Source of the DNA: Myotis daubentonii
Lineage: Eukaryota; Chordata; Mammalia; Chiroptera; Vespertilionidae
Assembly: GCF_963259705.1 (NCBI RefSeq)
Contig: NC_081842.1
Coordinates: forward strand, 63,810,787-63,874,786
Direction: 5' to 3'
Length of the DNA stretch: 64,000 nucleotides
Shown here: positions 11,519 to 25,210 of the stretch, one piece after another
Layout of the letters: each line of letters starts with the position of its first letter
Numbering within the stretch: the first letter of the stretch is position 1
Made by a program: the position numbers and the translations under genes
The notes under the pieces: generated by a model
What the model was told of the DNA's origin: nothing
The model's database searches: none
Seen by the model: only the letters and a program-made list of their open reading frames with translations

Positions 11519-12640
11519 TACCTCTTGTCCCTGGGCCTGTTCCCTATTGCCAAGTCCAGCATTGCCAACCTTGACAGGTCAATAAATAGTCTTAGTCCTC
11601 TAACAAGATGAACAAAATTTCTTTAGGGTATTTATTGGGAAATGTGTCTTAAACCTGTATTTTGTCCACTAACCAGGGCCAGGGTTGGTTAGTCTGGTGA
11701 ATGCTATTATCTGGAACATTGTGGTATTATATCACCCTCTGGAAGGTTCTGATGGTGTTGCCTTAGAAAACAGGGATTAGAAAGGCTGAAGAGATACGTG
11801 TCAACTTATATCCTATCCAGCCCTTCCTTCTTTCATTGATCTAGAATAACCACAGCCTCAAGGTAGAGGCCAAGGGTGATGAAAAAGATGTCCTAATACC
11901 ACACAGCAACAGTGGGGCATTCAAAGCCAGATTGTCATAAGCTTCCTGGTGCTTAACATGGTGAAGAATCATTTTTTAAATGGCAGCTGTGTGGTTGTGA
12001 GATGCTAGTTAGCAGGAATGGAAATCTCTCCTGGAATTTACATAGTTTCTCAGAAATATAGAAGATGTGCACATTTAATTGAAAAATGTTAGAAAATATA
12101 GAACTATCACAAGAGGCCAGGATAAATTACCAGAATAATTTAGGTTTACCATCCTCTCTGTTGGGCATATTGGCAAGCACTTGGCGGTTCTCATCAAACA
12201 ATGCTCCTGGAGAAGACACAGCTGTGTTTCCTCTCACCTGGCAGGGCTGCAAGTCTGCTTTCTGGGAATCTTCTGGGACCTAAGATTGTCCTTCAGACGT
12301 CCAAATTCAGTTCAGTAGCATAAATAATGCAGGAATAAACCAGAGAACAATAGCTTTCTATTGTCCCCCTGGCACTGTCCCAGCTAGTCCTGTGGTCTGT
12401 TCTACAGAAATGAGTCATTCAAGGTAAGTGAGGTTTATCAATCCAGAGAAGAATCTAGAATGTTTAATTCTCTACAGAGTCTAACTGTACATAAATTAAC
12501 CTCATATCTTTCTTTCTCAAGAGAAAAGAGATCAGTAGGTAAATCTAATCTTGCTGTTGGTGTTCCACCCATGACTTTCTTTGCTCTTAGGATAAAGATG
12601 GAACTTCTTAACTGGGGCAGGGTCTTGCATAGTAAGGCCT
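11519..12640. other. Unassigned non-coding DNA
   Basis: No gene or clear repeat seen. Confidence 0.5.
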
Positions 12641-12649
12641 CTACTAATG

Positions 12650-12850
12650 TCTCCAAACTCATCTTCCACAGGTTCTCCTTTGCTTTCTGGTATTCGGTCA
12701 CATTCACCATTTCTAGCCCCATGAACTCTTGTTACTTCCTGCCATTGCAAAGCATTTTCATGGGACATGCCCTCTACCTAGATTCCTTCCCTTCTCCTTT
12801 TTGTTCTTTATTCTAAGACACCATTTATATCTTGGGTTAAATGTTAATTT
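12650..12850 (+). mobile_element. Probable L2 LINE fragment
   Basis: The block CATGCCCTCTACCTAGATTC, followed about 75 bases later by GGGTTAAATGT, follows the order of the L2 3' region (the CTCTGCCTGGAATGC and CAGCTCAAATGTC landmarks). Heavily diverged. Confidence 0.45.
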
Positions 12851-13964
12851 ATTGAGAAGTACATAGGAAAAGGTTGTTCTCTGATGCCCTGGAAGTACAC
12901 CATCAGCAGAGCTGAATGAAAGATGCTGAATTCAGGAGTGGTGATTACACAAAGTGAATCAATGTAAGTCAACAGTTGCCAAGATAAAATTTTAAAATCA
13001 TCAAGAAAAGAGTGAAAAAATAACCTTATCAAAGACTCATAGAATGTTAAAACTGGAAGGAATTTCAGTATTATGTAAAAATAACCTGCCTCCATTAAAA
13101 ATGAGAAAGCTGAACCCTAGTTGTGGAGAATTAGGACAAGAATCAAAGGCTCCTCACATGTAATGCATTGCTCCCTTTGCCATCCTATTCTGTGACAACA
13201 ACAACAACAACAATATTCACTCTCTGGGATACTTGGACTTTAAAAATGAAATCAGGGGAAAAGTCAATGGAATTCACATACTATAAAAAAATAATCTGTA
13301 GCATTGTGTTTTTTTTTCTTTCCATACAAATGCAAAAATATAAAAATAATGACTGAAAATTATCTCTAAACCATAATGTGGAGAATGGCAGTATGGCAGT
13401 CACCCAAAAAAGCTTTTACTGTTTCTGCAGTATTTGTTTGGATACATTAAATCTATTTTTTTTAATGTAAAAGGCAGACCCTCTTCCTACTTTTCTTAAA
13501 TGACAGATGATAAATGACAGAGATGGGAATTATAGATCAGGATCCAATTCCAAAAACCTGCCAATCATTTATTCAGGAATTTTCTGGGCATTATAGAAAG
13601 TTTTGATTCTATAGTAACCTGGTTTAAGGGAGATAATTTAGCCAAGGTTTTCAGTATATACATGTAAATATAGTTCTTCCATCTACATTAATTTGATGAC
13701 CCAAATTCTAAAGGTATATTATTTATATATTAAAACCAAAAACTTCAACATAGAGTTTGATTATAGAATGAAGTCACTACCAGGCCACCAAAAATAAATA
13801 AAAACATATGAGAGAAGAAAAAACATATGAGAGAGAAGAAAAAAAACAATCACTTAATCTTCTATAAGAATAAGACAACATCTGATAGAATGACTATGTT
13901 GTGAATATAATTTGGATTAAATACACACAGATGTTTAAAAAAACTATTAGAAAATATAATAGCA
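12851..13964. other. Unassigned AT-rich DNA
   Basis: Includes a short (CAA)n run at about 13195-13214. Weak MIR-like similarity near 13090-13130 is not enough to call. Confidence 0.5.
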
Positions 13965-14366
13965 CTAGAGACCTGGAGCACAAATTCGTGCACCAGTGAG
14001 GTCCCTTGGCCTGGCCTGCGGGATTGGGCCAAAACCGGCTCTCTGACATCACCGAAGGGTCCTGGATTGCGAGAGGGCACGGGCCAGGCTGAGGGACCCC
14101 ATCGGTGTATGATCAGGGCCGGGAGGGATGTGGAAGGATGGCCATCTGTGGAGGGACCATGGAAGGGTTCCAGGGCATGAGTGGATCGTCTCAGTCCTGA
14201 TTGTCTGGACCCCAGGAGCAAGCTAACCTACCAGTCAGAGCATCTGCCTCCTGGTGGTCAGTACACATCATAGCGAGAGATTGAGCGGCCTTAGCATATC
14301 ATTAGCATATTACTCTTTGCTTGGTTGAACGGATGACTTAGCATATTAGGCCTTTATTATATAGGA
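13965..14366 (-). mobile_element. Non-autonomous Helitron (HeliBat-type)
   Basis: The 3' end lies at the left: CTAG at 13965 next to the hairpin-forming segment around GAGCACAAATTCGTGCACC. The 5' end lies at the right, where the complement begins TCCTATATAATAAAGGCCTA. It sits between A and T, as Helitrons insert without target duplication. The 402-bp element carries a degenerate CTCF-like core at 14244-14257. It has no Rep/helicase coding capacity. Confidence 0.93.
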
Positions 14367-16065
14367 TGATTCTTATTAATTTTCGTTGTTTCTATTTATT
14401 CTTCAAATTTATATTTAGTAACTATGTTATAATTAAATTTACTTTTTCCAATATGTCAATTAACATAGCAAATAAATTAATATAAAATCCTTGTCCCATA
14501 TCAAATTTTCTATTGAAAATCTATTAATCTATATTTGACAATTTTGTTTTTTGTCTACCCCCAATTCAACCAAGGAAGTTATGGCAAGATATTACCAGAA
14601 TGGTAGCCAAAGAAAGCATTCAAACAGTGAAGTGTGTTCATTATAAATAACCTTTAACCAGAGGTGGTTTATTATCAGACCGATAATACTTCAGCTCCTC
14701 ATTTTCACCAGCCCCTTTCTAGCCCCTGGGCGGGACCTTAGTAATGTTGTATCCCCCAAAACTGAATTCACTTTTTCAAAGAACCCCTTTCCCCAGTGTA
14801 TAAGTTTTATGATCCACAAGATCTTACTCTGATCCTGCTTTTAAAAAGAAAAAAGTGTAGGAAACTCCATTTGGTCATTTCTTTTGACCATTAACTTGAA
14901 TCTCAGTGCATGAATATTGTCTGTCTAACATTTTTGACACTTTCAGTCTTGAGTATTTTGAACAAGTTCATGTTTGAGTGTTCTCTTAAGTTATCTATTT
15001 TGCATCATCCACGCATGGTCCAACTAGTGATACATTGCTCTGTACTTAGCTGATATAGCCCTAGAAATATCTGTTTTCTTGGACCTCTTTTTATTTCCCC
15101 CAATTAGTTGATTTCTTTATGTCCATTTTTCTCCAGAAAAAAAAATTGTGAATTCTTGCATATGTTTACCTATAAAAGTATGTTCCACTTTCATATCCAT
15201 GGTCTCTGGCTTTAGGCAACAATGTGCTGAATTTGCCAACATTTCCCTTGGTGATACAGTTCTGAGGGCAACATCTCAGAATGAAAAGGAGTTGGTAACC
15301 TTTCTACACTCACATTTCATAATGACTTTCCAGGAGACCAAAAAAAAAAAAAATCACAATCAATTTCTGACTCCTAATGGGAGGTCCTTTTATCTTCCTC
15401 ATGTCCTTACTCTGTGTCTTTTGTCAAAGCTCAAGGGGCCAAAAGGTTAGCAGCGGACAAGAAGAAATTCTGTATCACATTGAATCTCTGACTCTGTATG
15501 GTCAATTTCAAAGGTGCCATACCTCTAGGGAAAGATGAAAAGAATTCTCTATTAAAAAAAAGAAAGGAAGAAAGAATTAAACTTTACAAAGGCAGCCTGT
15601 AGTGGAGATGGCAAGTGGCCCTGGAACAGACTCGAAGGGTTGATTCTTAAAATGAACTTGACATTGACTTGACACTGAAAGATGAAAATGGAGCTAGTGA
15701 GACACTTCCTTGCCAGGGAGATGCCACTGGCTTGGCACAGCTTCTGATGAGAGGACATATTTAGAGGATAATTTTTGTCTATACTAACTCTCCAGATAAA
15801 ATGGTTCATACAGCAATGTGGCCAGTGGGAGCCATTCTCCCAAGGGAGCCAGGCCTCTCTGTCGAAGGTGATAGAAAGGAGGATGGAGAGTCTTTTGGAT
15901 ACCTACCTCTCTTTTGTCATTCCCCAAGTTCAAAGAGAAAGGACCTGAAGGTTTTTATTATTTGGAACCATCCTGCACCATCTTGCCAGTCACAGTAATT
16001 CTGCAATAATAGCTTAACATAAGGGGATCTAACAGCAAAGCTATTCTCTGGTAACAGTAGGTATT
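14367..16065. other. Unassigned non-coding DNA
   Basis: AT-rich, with a slightly GC-richer patch near 14690-14770 that I cannot assign. No gene seen. Confidence 0.5.
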
Positions 16066-16125
16066 AGATCTTTTTAAATTAAATCTTTATTGTTGAAAGT
16101 ATTACATATGCCCCCTCCCCTTTTA
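16066..16125 (-). mobile_element. L1 3' terminal fragment
   Basis: The segment AATCTTTATTGTTGAAAGTA matches the antisense L1 3' end also seen near 41205. Only about 60 bp remain. Confidence 0.6.
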
Positions 16126-16299
16126 TTTTTAGGTATTTGATCCTGAACACCTACTGTGTGTCTCTGGACCAGTTTCATTGGATAATTTGTATCTATAGCT
16201 GTATCTAATTCCATATCAATGACCACAGTTGTGCCATATTTTTATCCATACTACAGCAACAGCTATGTTTATATACTATCCCCATGTTGTCACATGCTG

Positions 16300-16470
16300 C
16301 CAATTTGACCTCTATTTATTCTTCACACTACTCCATAAGATAAGCATTACCTTTTCCCATTTTTCTAGTTGAAGAAACTGAAGCTTAGGGCAATTATGTG
16401 ACTTGTTTAAGGTTTATCTAGTAAGTGCTGGATCTGGGCTCTAAATGTGACCCCAAGCACATATGATGCC
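16300..16470 (-). mobile_element. MIR SINE
   Basis: Antisense MIR: AGTTGAAGAAACTGAAGCTT, then a GTGACTTGTTTAAGG block and a TAGTAAGTGCTGGATCTGGG block, in MIR order. Confidence 0.8.
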
Positions 16471-16848
16471 ACATGTAATCTGCCGTCTTTGCCAGCAGAT
16501 GACACTTTCAGGACATGACTGTTGGTAGATACAAGTATTGATCATACTATGGCCACACTACACTTCCATAAGTCAATTAACATAAGAGACCATAAGAGAC
16601 CAGTTAATCATGTAAGCCCCTTGAGAGAATTATGCTGTAGAACTGGACATTCCAAGTGTTAGTGCCAGTGTTGGTCCACAGAGAGATTGAGTCTCCTAAT
16701 TAGTGCACTGTTATGTAAAGATTAAATCTACTTCTCATTGCACCCCAAATCTGCTTTTTCAATGGAAAAGTTTGGTTATTGCTATTACCAGTAACTTACA
16801 AAGCTTCTGATACAAAAGGAAAGAGAAGAAGTATTGGATGCTCTATCT

Positions 16849-17059
16849 CAGGGGTCCTCAAACTTTTTAAACAGCGGGCCAGTTCACTGTCCCTCAGACC
16901 GTTGGAGGGCCGGACTATAGTTTAAAAAAAAAAAAAAAACTATGAACAAATTCCTATGCACATTGCACATATCTTATTTTGAAGTAAAAAAACAAAATGG
17001 GAACAAATACAATATTTGTATTTGCATGTGGCCCGTGGGCCTTAGTTTGAGGACCCCTG
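16849..17059. mobile_element. Non-autonomous hAT transposon (bat MITE)
   Basis: Begins CAGGGGTCCTCAAACTTTTT and ends with the inverted partner TTTGAGGACCCCTG. The 8-bp duplication CTCTATCT is perfect at 16841-16848 and 17060-17067. The interior retains GGGCCAGTTCACTGTCCCTC and a poly(A) run. This is a third hAT family with low apparent divergence and no coding capacity. Confidence 0.93.
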
Positions 17060-17067
17060 CTCTATCT

Positions 17068-20007
17068 AGATTCAAAATCAGATTGGACTATTGTAGGTAT
17101 TGACCTGAAGGTATTGTACCAATAATTGGCAATAAATAAGAGTGTCTGGGGACAAATCTAAAACCCTTTAGGTAATGTTGTGCAAGCTGTAGTGAACCCA
17201 GGAAAGACAGGTGTGAGAAAATTATGGCCAGCTCAGCAGGTTCCTAAAATAATAGTAGATTCCGAAAACTTTCAGATTCTCAGTTGTGCTCTGAGCTGTC
17301 TCTAATGAACACTACGTTCTGAAATCTTTGTGTAGAAAAGATGAAAAACTGTGGGTGTTAGAAATGGGTTCAGTATTTGCTTTCATGCCTCATTGCATAG
17401 CTCTTAACCTGTTGCAGATTGCATTTGAAAATGAAGGACAAAGTGTAACAGAGGCTTCCTAAAGTCTGAGAATATTTGTTTCTGTATGCATTTGCCTCTC
17501 CAACTCCATTTCTATGATAAATTCTCTAAAATGCAGAAAATAATTTACAGTGTTAGTACCACAGCAACAGCAGGTCTGTGTGGGTCGGTTGTCGATTTAT
17601 ATATAAAATAAATGGCATCTTTCAGGATGAAAGATGGGTGTGGCAGGATGCATGGTTATACGTGTTTACTGTTGTCAGGCTGTGTTTTTGTGTCAGCATG
17701 TCTGTGAAAGCACACTTAACCATACCTGAAGCTAGCACATGTATCCATGTCTGGCCTCTTTAGGAAATCATTTAAAAAGAGTGCACACATGCCTACTCAC
17801 ATCTTACCGAAAGGTTGAAAGACTTATGCCAGTATAGTTTCCCCAATAAAGACCTGTTTTATGCTCTCCAGAAAAATAGACAACCCGTTGTCTTTTGGTG
17901 GGGTTGGGCAGGGACAGGCATTCCCTAAACATAAATGGGGAAGGAATTGGAAGGTCTGGTTATTTCTTGAACAGGATTTTAAAAAAAATCCTCCTGTTTT
18001 AGCTCTGCTTTGACCTGACTACCTGCGGTTTTGAGTGCTACAAATACCTGCCCTTGAAGAAGGAAGTGGTTTCTGCAGGGCTAACTTACTGTCTCAGATT
18101 TATGTTGCTTTAGTTTGAATTTGACTTTCTCAGCTCAGTTTATGTCAATTATCACTAGCTGATCTGCTTTTCAGTTTTCAAAGTTTTGTTAAACTCATTG
18201 CCTCTGATTTTTTTATTGACCATTATGTCTTTAAAATATGTATGTTTTCTTTTGTCAGTTAATAATGTTTTGGAAAGAAGCAGAAATATATCTGTGTTCA
18301 AGTTGCCATCTTTAATTATAAGTGTAGTATTCTTTAGCTTCTATTTCTTAAATTTCAACCCTTCATTGGGGACCCTGGTATTATACTATAGTATGAATCT
18401 CCCTGAATGTTGGTGATGCCCAGGGAGAGATGGTTTATATGAGTTTTTGAAAATGCATTCAATTCCTGACTGGCCAGCTATGGACAGCCACTGAGAAGCT
18501 GCAGAAGAAGTAGAAATATCAGATTAACTTCTCCTTAAATAGATCAATATTTCTGGGTCTAGGCCTCAAAAATATATACATACCTTGTTACTGGACTGTG
18601 TGCATGGCTATAAATAGGCCATTTTAAAATTATTGTTCTAATCCAATTTTCTATTATGTCCTCAACTAAAAAGAAAGTTTTGATGTCTTTGCTTTGATTA
18701 TAAGGATAATTTAATTCTACAGAGGACTAGCTCCTTTGCTTGTTATATAACAATTGCTTTTTTATAAATTTAAGAAGTGCAGCAACTGACCCAAGAAAGA
18801 TTAGAGTTGTAGAAATAATATAAATCAAAATTGTACATAGTAAAGTTTGTGATATCTCATGGAAACACTGAGAACTATAAAATTGACCCAAGAAAAATTA
18901 GAGATCTGAGAAACAAATAGAAAAAAATATAACTGAAAGTAGCTAAAACTGCATATAATATCATCTGTTATTGACTAAAAGTTGATAAAAAATCCTTACA
19001 TTTTAGATATGCAAAAATTACTGACAAAAATTGGATTTGGTAGAATTAATAAACACATATATATAAATATAAAAACCTACATGTAAATGCAGAAGCTATA
19101 ATTAATAAAATTCAATATGAACAGAAGACCTTGGTCTTTAAATTATTCACTGTACAATTTACACAAAAAAAGAATTAATCATAACAAAGCCAGTTTTAGC
19201 AAAGTGAAAAATGAAAAAAATATGGAAAAGATTTAAAAGCATCATATAGAATATTAACTAAAGAATGACATAGGTAAGTGGAGTTTTATTCAGAAAACAC
19301 TCTCTACAAAAAGTTGAAAGTGCTCATTGAACCTTGATGTCAAAAAGTTCTCTGGCTCTTAACATGTTGTCAAGCTAGAGTTCATGGCTACAACATTTTC
19401 CCCCTGAAAATAATGCAATATGAAGGCACGAGTAGAAAAGTACAAGAGTGTTGGGTCTAATTCAATACACAACAGTGAAGCTCGCTATGAGGTACATATT
19501 GTGCCAAACTGAGTGAAAATTCTGGCTCTCTCAGCTCTCTGATTTCAGTTTGAGAGACACGGCTAGAATAACATTTTGTATAACCTAAGAATTCAGGAAT
19601 GTTTGTTGAATTATGTTTTACTGAACTACCTTAATAGGATATGCTCAATCCTTGCGTACAATTTATTTATGAACCAGAGCATTGTCTTCTGTGCCTTGAC
19701 ATGTTTGTGTGTTCACCTGTTCTAAGCACTTTCTACTTTCAACCTGTGCTGGGGCTCTGCAGCTGGAACTCTGACTTGCAGATATCTCCTGGTTCCCAGC
19801 AGATCCACAGGCCAGAGGAAAACTGGTCTCCTTTTAAGACCCAACTTAACCTCTTTGTTCTCCTTCTCTACCAAATATGTCTCAAGACTTGTTTCATCTT
19901 TACAGGTGGTTCAGCCCTTGTATAGTAACTAGCTTTGTGCTGGATACAAGATGGATTAAGAATTGCATTCAAATTCATGATAAAAGATAAATCCTAAATG
20001 TGTACAT
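17068..20007. other. Unassigned AT-rich DNA
   Basis: No gene seen. The interval 18780-19330 is strongly A-rich on the plus strand and holds two similar blocks about 97 bp apart (GACCCAAGAAAGATTAGAG and GACCCAAGAAAAATTAGAG). It may be a decayed LINE, but I cannot confirm that. Confidence 0.4.
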
Positions 20008-20023
20008 AAAAGCAATAGTGCAG

Positions 20024-20155
20024 CCCTGGCTGGTGTGACTCAGTTACTTGATTGTTATCCCATGCATTGGAGAGTTACCACTTCGATTCCCTGTTAGGGC
20101 ACAAAGCCAGGTTGCAGGTTTGACCCCCAGTTAGGGTGCATGTGGGTGGAAATCA

Positions 20156-20222
<67 letters not shown>

Positions 20223-20264
20223 CTCCTTTCCCCTCTCTCTCAAATCAATAAAAACAAACAAAAA
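20024..20264 (+). mobile_element. VES SINE with internal (CT)n expansion
   Basis: Sense copy beginning CCTGGCTGGTGTGACTCAG (A-box region), with a decayed B box around TTCGATTCCCTGTTAGGGC. A long (CT)n tract at about 20157-20225 and an A-rich tail follow. Flanking duplications AAAGCAATAGTGCAG (from about 20009) and AAAGCAATAGTACAG (from about 20265) differ at one base. Confidence 0.93.
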
Positions 20265-20279
20265 AAAGCAATAGTACAG

Positions 20280-21394
20280 TCCTGAGGGGAAAGGAGGAGT
20301 TTGAGTTTGTCAGAGCAAATCACAGTGAGATGTATGGTCTATATGCCCAAGAGTAAAATGGTCTGCAAGAAGACCATGTTGAAGATTTGACTTTGGTGGT
20401 GGGCACACAATGCAATATACAGATAATGTATCATAGACTTGTACAGTTGAAACCTATGCAATTATTAATCAATGCCGCCCCAATAAATTTAATTTTAAAA
20501 ATTAAAATAAATAAGAGTTTTAGATATTAACCCATGGAATTAAATAGTATCCATGAATCCATACTGATATAAATATGTACTTGAATAAATAATGTTTTTA
20601 AAGACCATTCTGGGCCGCGAAACAATCCTGTGTCTTAGGCAAGCTCTCAATGTGACTTCACTTTTTGTTTAAAATGCAATCCTAGGACACAAAGGACACC
20701 TGTATGCAAAAGCAAGCATATACACATTTCCTAGCCAAATAGCAGTTATATGAATTGTGTCACTTTGGATTATACTCATTGCTTTGTCCTTCCATTCATA
20801 TGAATCTTTGAGGATTGGTTCTTTTGTAAAACCTCTCTAATCTGGCAATAAATATGTACATATCAAGGAAACCTTATGGAAAGAAGGCATTCCTAATGTG
20901 TATACTTAAGATTGCTTTGAAAACAAGTGTGGATTCAAAATAAGTTGTTTGATTGTGAGGGTGTTTGCACTTTGTTGCTAGCAGAAGGAAATTTTAAAAA
21001 CTGCAGTATTTGTAAACATTCAATTTACAGCCCAAGAAAAATACATAAAATAAATTAAATTAAAAAGCATTACGCTCTACCTGATGGAAATATTTACAAG
21101 GAAACATGACTTAGAATTTGAAAGAGCAATTAGAGATCATTTAGGAGAATTTTCTTATGTTAAAATGAAGAAATTGTAACCCAAATAGGTCAGATAGCTT
21201 ACAAAAGCTCAGAATGCTAATGCATACTTGTTTATTTTCTAGGACAAACATATTGCACATGTTAATTATTTTTTTACTTAAAATAGATGTTATGGTAATC
21301 CATCCTCTGCAACCTAAAGCAATACAAAGTATACCATATAGTGAGTGAGTCATTTCCAAAGCTTACTGCACTTGGGAGACAAAAGGAAGGCAGG
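20280..21394. other. Unassigned AT-rich DNA
   Basis: No gene or clear repeat seen. Confidence 0.5.
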
Positions 21395-21610
21395 TAATCA
21401 AGTTTAATGAGCATTTAATATATGCTCTGCCTTGTGCTAAGTTCTGTATTGCAACTTTTAGAGAGTTGTGCAGCAATGAAGCAATTCATATATTTACTGA
21501 TGAGTGGTTTAGTGTTGACAGAATCGATGCAAACTATTGGAGTTAGGGTTTGAACTCAGGTCTCTGCCTTCAAAGTGCATTCCATGGTGTTGAGAGATAA
21601 TTTCTCATAA
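21395..21610 (-). mobile_element. Probable MIR SINE
   Basis: The block TTAATGAGCATTTAATATAT and TGCCTTGTGCTAAG match the antisense MIR landmark (tttattgagcacctactatgtgcc type). GGGTTTGAACTCAGGTCTCT fits the MIR tRNA-like end. Diverged. Confidence 0.5.
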
Positions 21611-24380
21611 TTCTGGCATTTCTGCATGTCTTCTGGAATGGCATATGCTTTACAAAAAAATCTTAAAAGTTAGAGTTAGTATCTCTCTAGAGATAGAGAT
21701 CCAGGTAGACTTTCACAAATAGTCAAGCCTCTCACCAGAGAAGATTTGCATACCTTTTAGGGTAAAACAAAAAACTAATCTTCCTCTCCAGAGGGGAGGA
21801 TGTACAGATTTGAAAGCAGCCCCTTCTAAGATTAAACAGTTCCTAAACTCAGTGTTTCCAAACTGTGACACCTACCTGAGTGTGAGGCACTTGCCTGGGT
21901 TGGTTCCACAGAGTCCCCATACAACTTGGGGGACAAGGGAACTGGTATGACCATACTGTGCCATGAGTAAGAAGTTGTATAAATAAATGTGGGCTCATTG
22001 TTTTATCAAGAAATTATTCAAACAATGTTATGGGAGCATGGGAAGCACATTTTAGAGGCCACGTGACCACTTGACAGACATTACTTCTTCAAACCACACA
22101 TCTGCCTGTCAAATTTGAGCAAAGAGATTTCATTCGTTCCCTGACAAAGTCTGTGTTCACATGGCTAAATCATTTGAGTGTGAAAAAGCATGAGACATTT
22201 CTTAGGTCCGTTGGTTATAGCCTAGATTCCATGGAACTCATTAAAAGCCAAGGGAGACGAAATAACAGGCGTTAATGAGATACAGTAACAAAGAGAAAAG
22301 CAGTTATTTACTAATTTAATTTACTTAATTTGAAATTTAGTTAATTGCTAAAAAGCTCTAATTTTCTTTCTGATTCGGTGTTGTTTGTTATCTTTTCAGA
22401 CATTGTTCCATGAGCATTTCACTGATACTCCCAATCAGGAAGGCGGCTGCCCTTTCTGACCATTTTGCTCTGTTTTATGCTACCCGCTTCTGGCATTCTT
22501 GACAAAAAACTCCATCCATTTCTATAGATGTTTTTAATTATTGGGAAAGTGTAATTATCTCCAGTATACAACCCAGCCAACACCAACCTAAGATGCATAT
22601 ATTGAAAATTATTTAACCTTTTCTCATTACAAAATCCCCCATCTCATAACGGTTACACTTTTGTCTTGTGAGTTCCTTTGAATTGAATAGACTCTTCTAG
22701 CAATGTGCCTCTAAATCTGAAAAGATAAATGCTACGAGCGTTATCATTAGGATAGCCGCCAACATAGCCTGTGAAATGGTGCATCTTTATGCTGCTTAGT
22801 ATAAGCTTCGGTGCTTTTGGCTGCTAGCTCACATGATTCTATTGAGCACTGTCTTTCCTTTTGTATAAATATGTGCCCACTCTGCCCAAACCTGTCACTC
22901 CCCCACTGCTACCCTAGATCTGATGGGTATGCCCCCCTCACTTGCCTGACCTCCTCTTGGTCAGCTATGCCTTCTGGAGCAATGGGCTTTGAGAAGAACA
23001 AAGAGAAAAGACATATGTTTCAACCGCTGAGTGGGCTGCATTTCTCCGGTCTTTTCGATAACAGCCATGATAATTGGAAGCTGACTATGAAGGGGAAGGG
23101 AGAACCGGTGTTTGAGCAAGAGTACGTGGTGAATTTCTTCTCACTGGAAAGGCTCTGACATGAGTCAGACCATGGCAGATAGAAGTACTCTATTCCACAT
23201 CAGGAGAATTAACTAGTTTTTCATTGTGGGAAATTAAAAAGAGAAAAGTCATGTCATCAGAAACAAAATGGTCAGCGTGATTCTTTGTACTCTGTCCATA
23301 CCTTTGTGCCAGGGGATGAGGCAAATTAAAGATATTAGGTTATTAATTTCCATGGTATCCTTGTGAGGGAGGACAATGGAAACTAATTATCCTTATTTTC
23401 TAGGTACTGAGAGCAGTGAAAAGACCTCTGTGCAGTCTGTGTAATTCATTGGTAGTGGAACCCCAAGCTGTGGATTAATTTCTTAGTAGTTCCTGGGGTT
23501 TGAGTCAAGTGGGAGGAAGACCTGTTCTGGGCAGGGGCATGTCACAGAGCACACTTCCTGCACAGGTGTCCTGTGATTCTTTCTCATCCTCTCCAGGATT
23601 TCCAAAGAGGCATGAAAAGATCCAAGTCAAAAAAACGGGGGGTGGGGATGCGGGTGGAGGTGGAAATTCATCTTTGTTCAGAAACAAAACTAAGGAGAGC
23701 ATGTAACCACGTGACTGATTCACTGCAATAAAGTGATGTTGTCAAGTGTCTGATCTTTTCAAGTTTTTAGAAATATCACAGGAAAGACCCTTCCCAAGCC
23801 CGTCAGCTTTATGTTTGATAAAGTGGAAAAGTGTCCCTGGAGTGTCAGAACTGTCATGCTTATCATGGCCTCACCAAATTCTTTCCATCCTCCCCTGAAA
23901 TAGACCTTTTTTGGTACGCAGACATTCCCTGTCAGGGTCAGGGGAGAGAAGAGGGAAGGAAATTGGATATAAGGATGTGAATAAGACTAAGAATCCTGTT
24001 AGGTGAATTTAAAATCGTGAAAGGGAATTTGCTGCATAGAGCGACAGAAAGGGGTTGGTGAGTAGCTGAAGGAAATCCCAAAAAATATATCAGTGGATAC
24101 AGCAGTCAGTGATAAGCAATATGCCTAGAATAAATAAATAAATGAAAATCGCTTTCTCTTCCACACTTCAAATGGTCAGAAATTTGGCATGTAAAACTAA
24201 AGTAGGAAAAAAAAAATAGATTGAGCAGAAACGAAAAGGAAATCCAACTCCAAAGTTGCTGTCTACTGTACTTAGATGCATTCAAACACTGAATAATTAT
24301 AAAGGTAATAATTAAAATGCATTTCATTTTCAAAATTGAGCTACCAGCTGTTAAAGTGTACATACATTTTTGGGTGACAT
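21611..24380. other. Unassigned non-coding DNA
   Basis: No gene recognised. The short open frames at 22.8-23.2 kb and 23.5-23.7 kb lack any family signature. Confidence 0.5.
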
Positions 24381-24385
24381 GCTGT

Positions 24386-24426
<41 letters not shown>

Positions 24427-24472
24427 TGTGAGTGTGTGTGTGAGAGTGTTCATACACACACATGCACACACG
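24386..24472. repeat. (TG)n followed by (CA)n
   Basis: About 65 bp of TG repeats with interruptions, then a short CACA stretch that could pair with it as an inverted repeat. Confidence 0.95.
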
Positions 24473-24594
24473 AGAAAATGTCTACAAAATCCTTTTTCTG
24501 TCATATTCATGTAAAAAGCATCCTTGAAAAACAGCTGGTTATGAGCGTGTGAAACCCTCTCACGATGTAGCATTCACTGAGCCCTGCATCAGGG

Positions 24595-24760
24595 TTAGCA
24601 GAGCGGGCGGCTGCAAGAAAGACCTCAGTAATGAGAACTGCAGAGTGGAAAACCCTTTGCACTGAGGGCTCAATAATTAATCAAAGCAAAAATTTCTAAC
24701 GAAGGCGGCAGCTACAGCAGAACACAAAGGAAGCATTTATGGAACTAGGGCTAAATGAAA
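24595..24760. promoter_or_regulatory. Candidate conserved non-coding element (speculative)
   Basis: Non-repetitive block with a homeodomain/TCF-like cluster CAATAATTAATCAAAGC and a GGCGGCAGCTACAGCAG segment. Proposed only from composition and motif clustering, with no conservation evidence. Confidence 0.15.
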
Positions 24761-25125
24761 GAGAAAAAGACGGAAGAAGCTCAAAAGTCATGTTGCCAGT
24801 GAATCAGGATGTCAGACGCCTAAATATTTGAATTTCAAGGTTCCAGAGAGCCTGGTGGAGCAGAAATTCGTGCCACACATAAACTATAACCTTCTCTTCT
24901 CTTCAAGACACACCTATGGGGAGCTTGGAAGTTTGATGTGGTGGGGATTTGATGCTCACGGCCCTCAGGGCCTGGACTCTTTAATGAGATCTCACAGTGA
25001 CAGCCCAGCCGAGAGCCAGCCTAAGGTGGGCTCTGGATCACTTATCTTCTGACACCTAGTAAACCTTGGTTTTCTATGTAACAGTACAAGCAAAGCGCAC
25101 TTGCATTTAAATTGTATTCACATTC

Positions 25126-25210
25126 GCTCACTTATTAATCAATAATTATTGAGCAACTACTATGTGTAAAACTTAGGATGACATGGTGCAGACAAGGGAC
25201 AGAAGTGAAT
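25126..25210 (-). mobile_element. L2 3' end fragment
   Basis: AATTATTGAGCAACTACTAT and the following GTGTAAAACTTAGGATGACA block correspond to the antisense L2/MIR end (attgagcacctactatgtgcc). Confidence 0.65.

Noticed and set aside
24106..24573. 155-codon minus-strand open frame
   Set aside because: Its centre is a His/Thr repeat translated from the (TG)n microsatellite; the rest has no protein signature.
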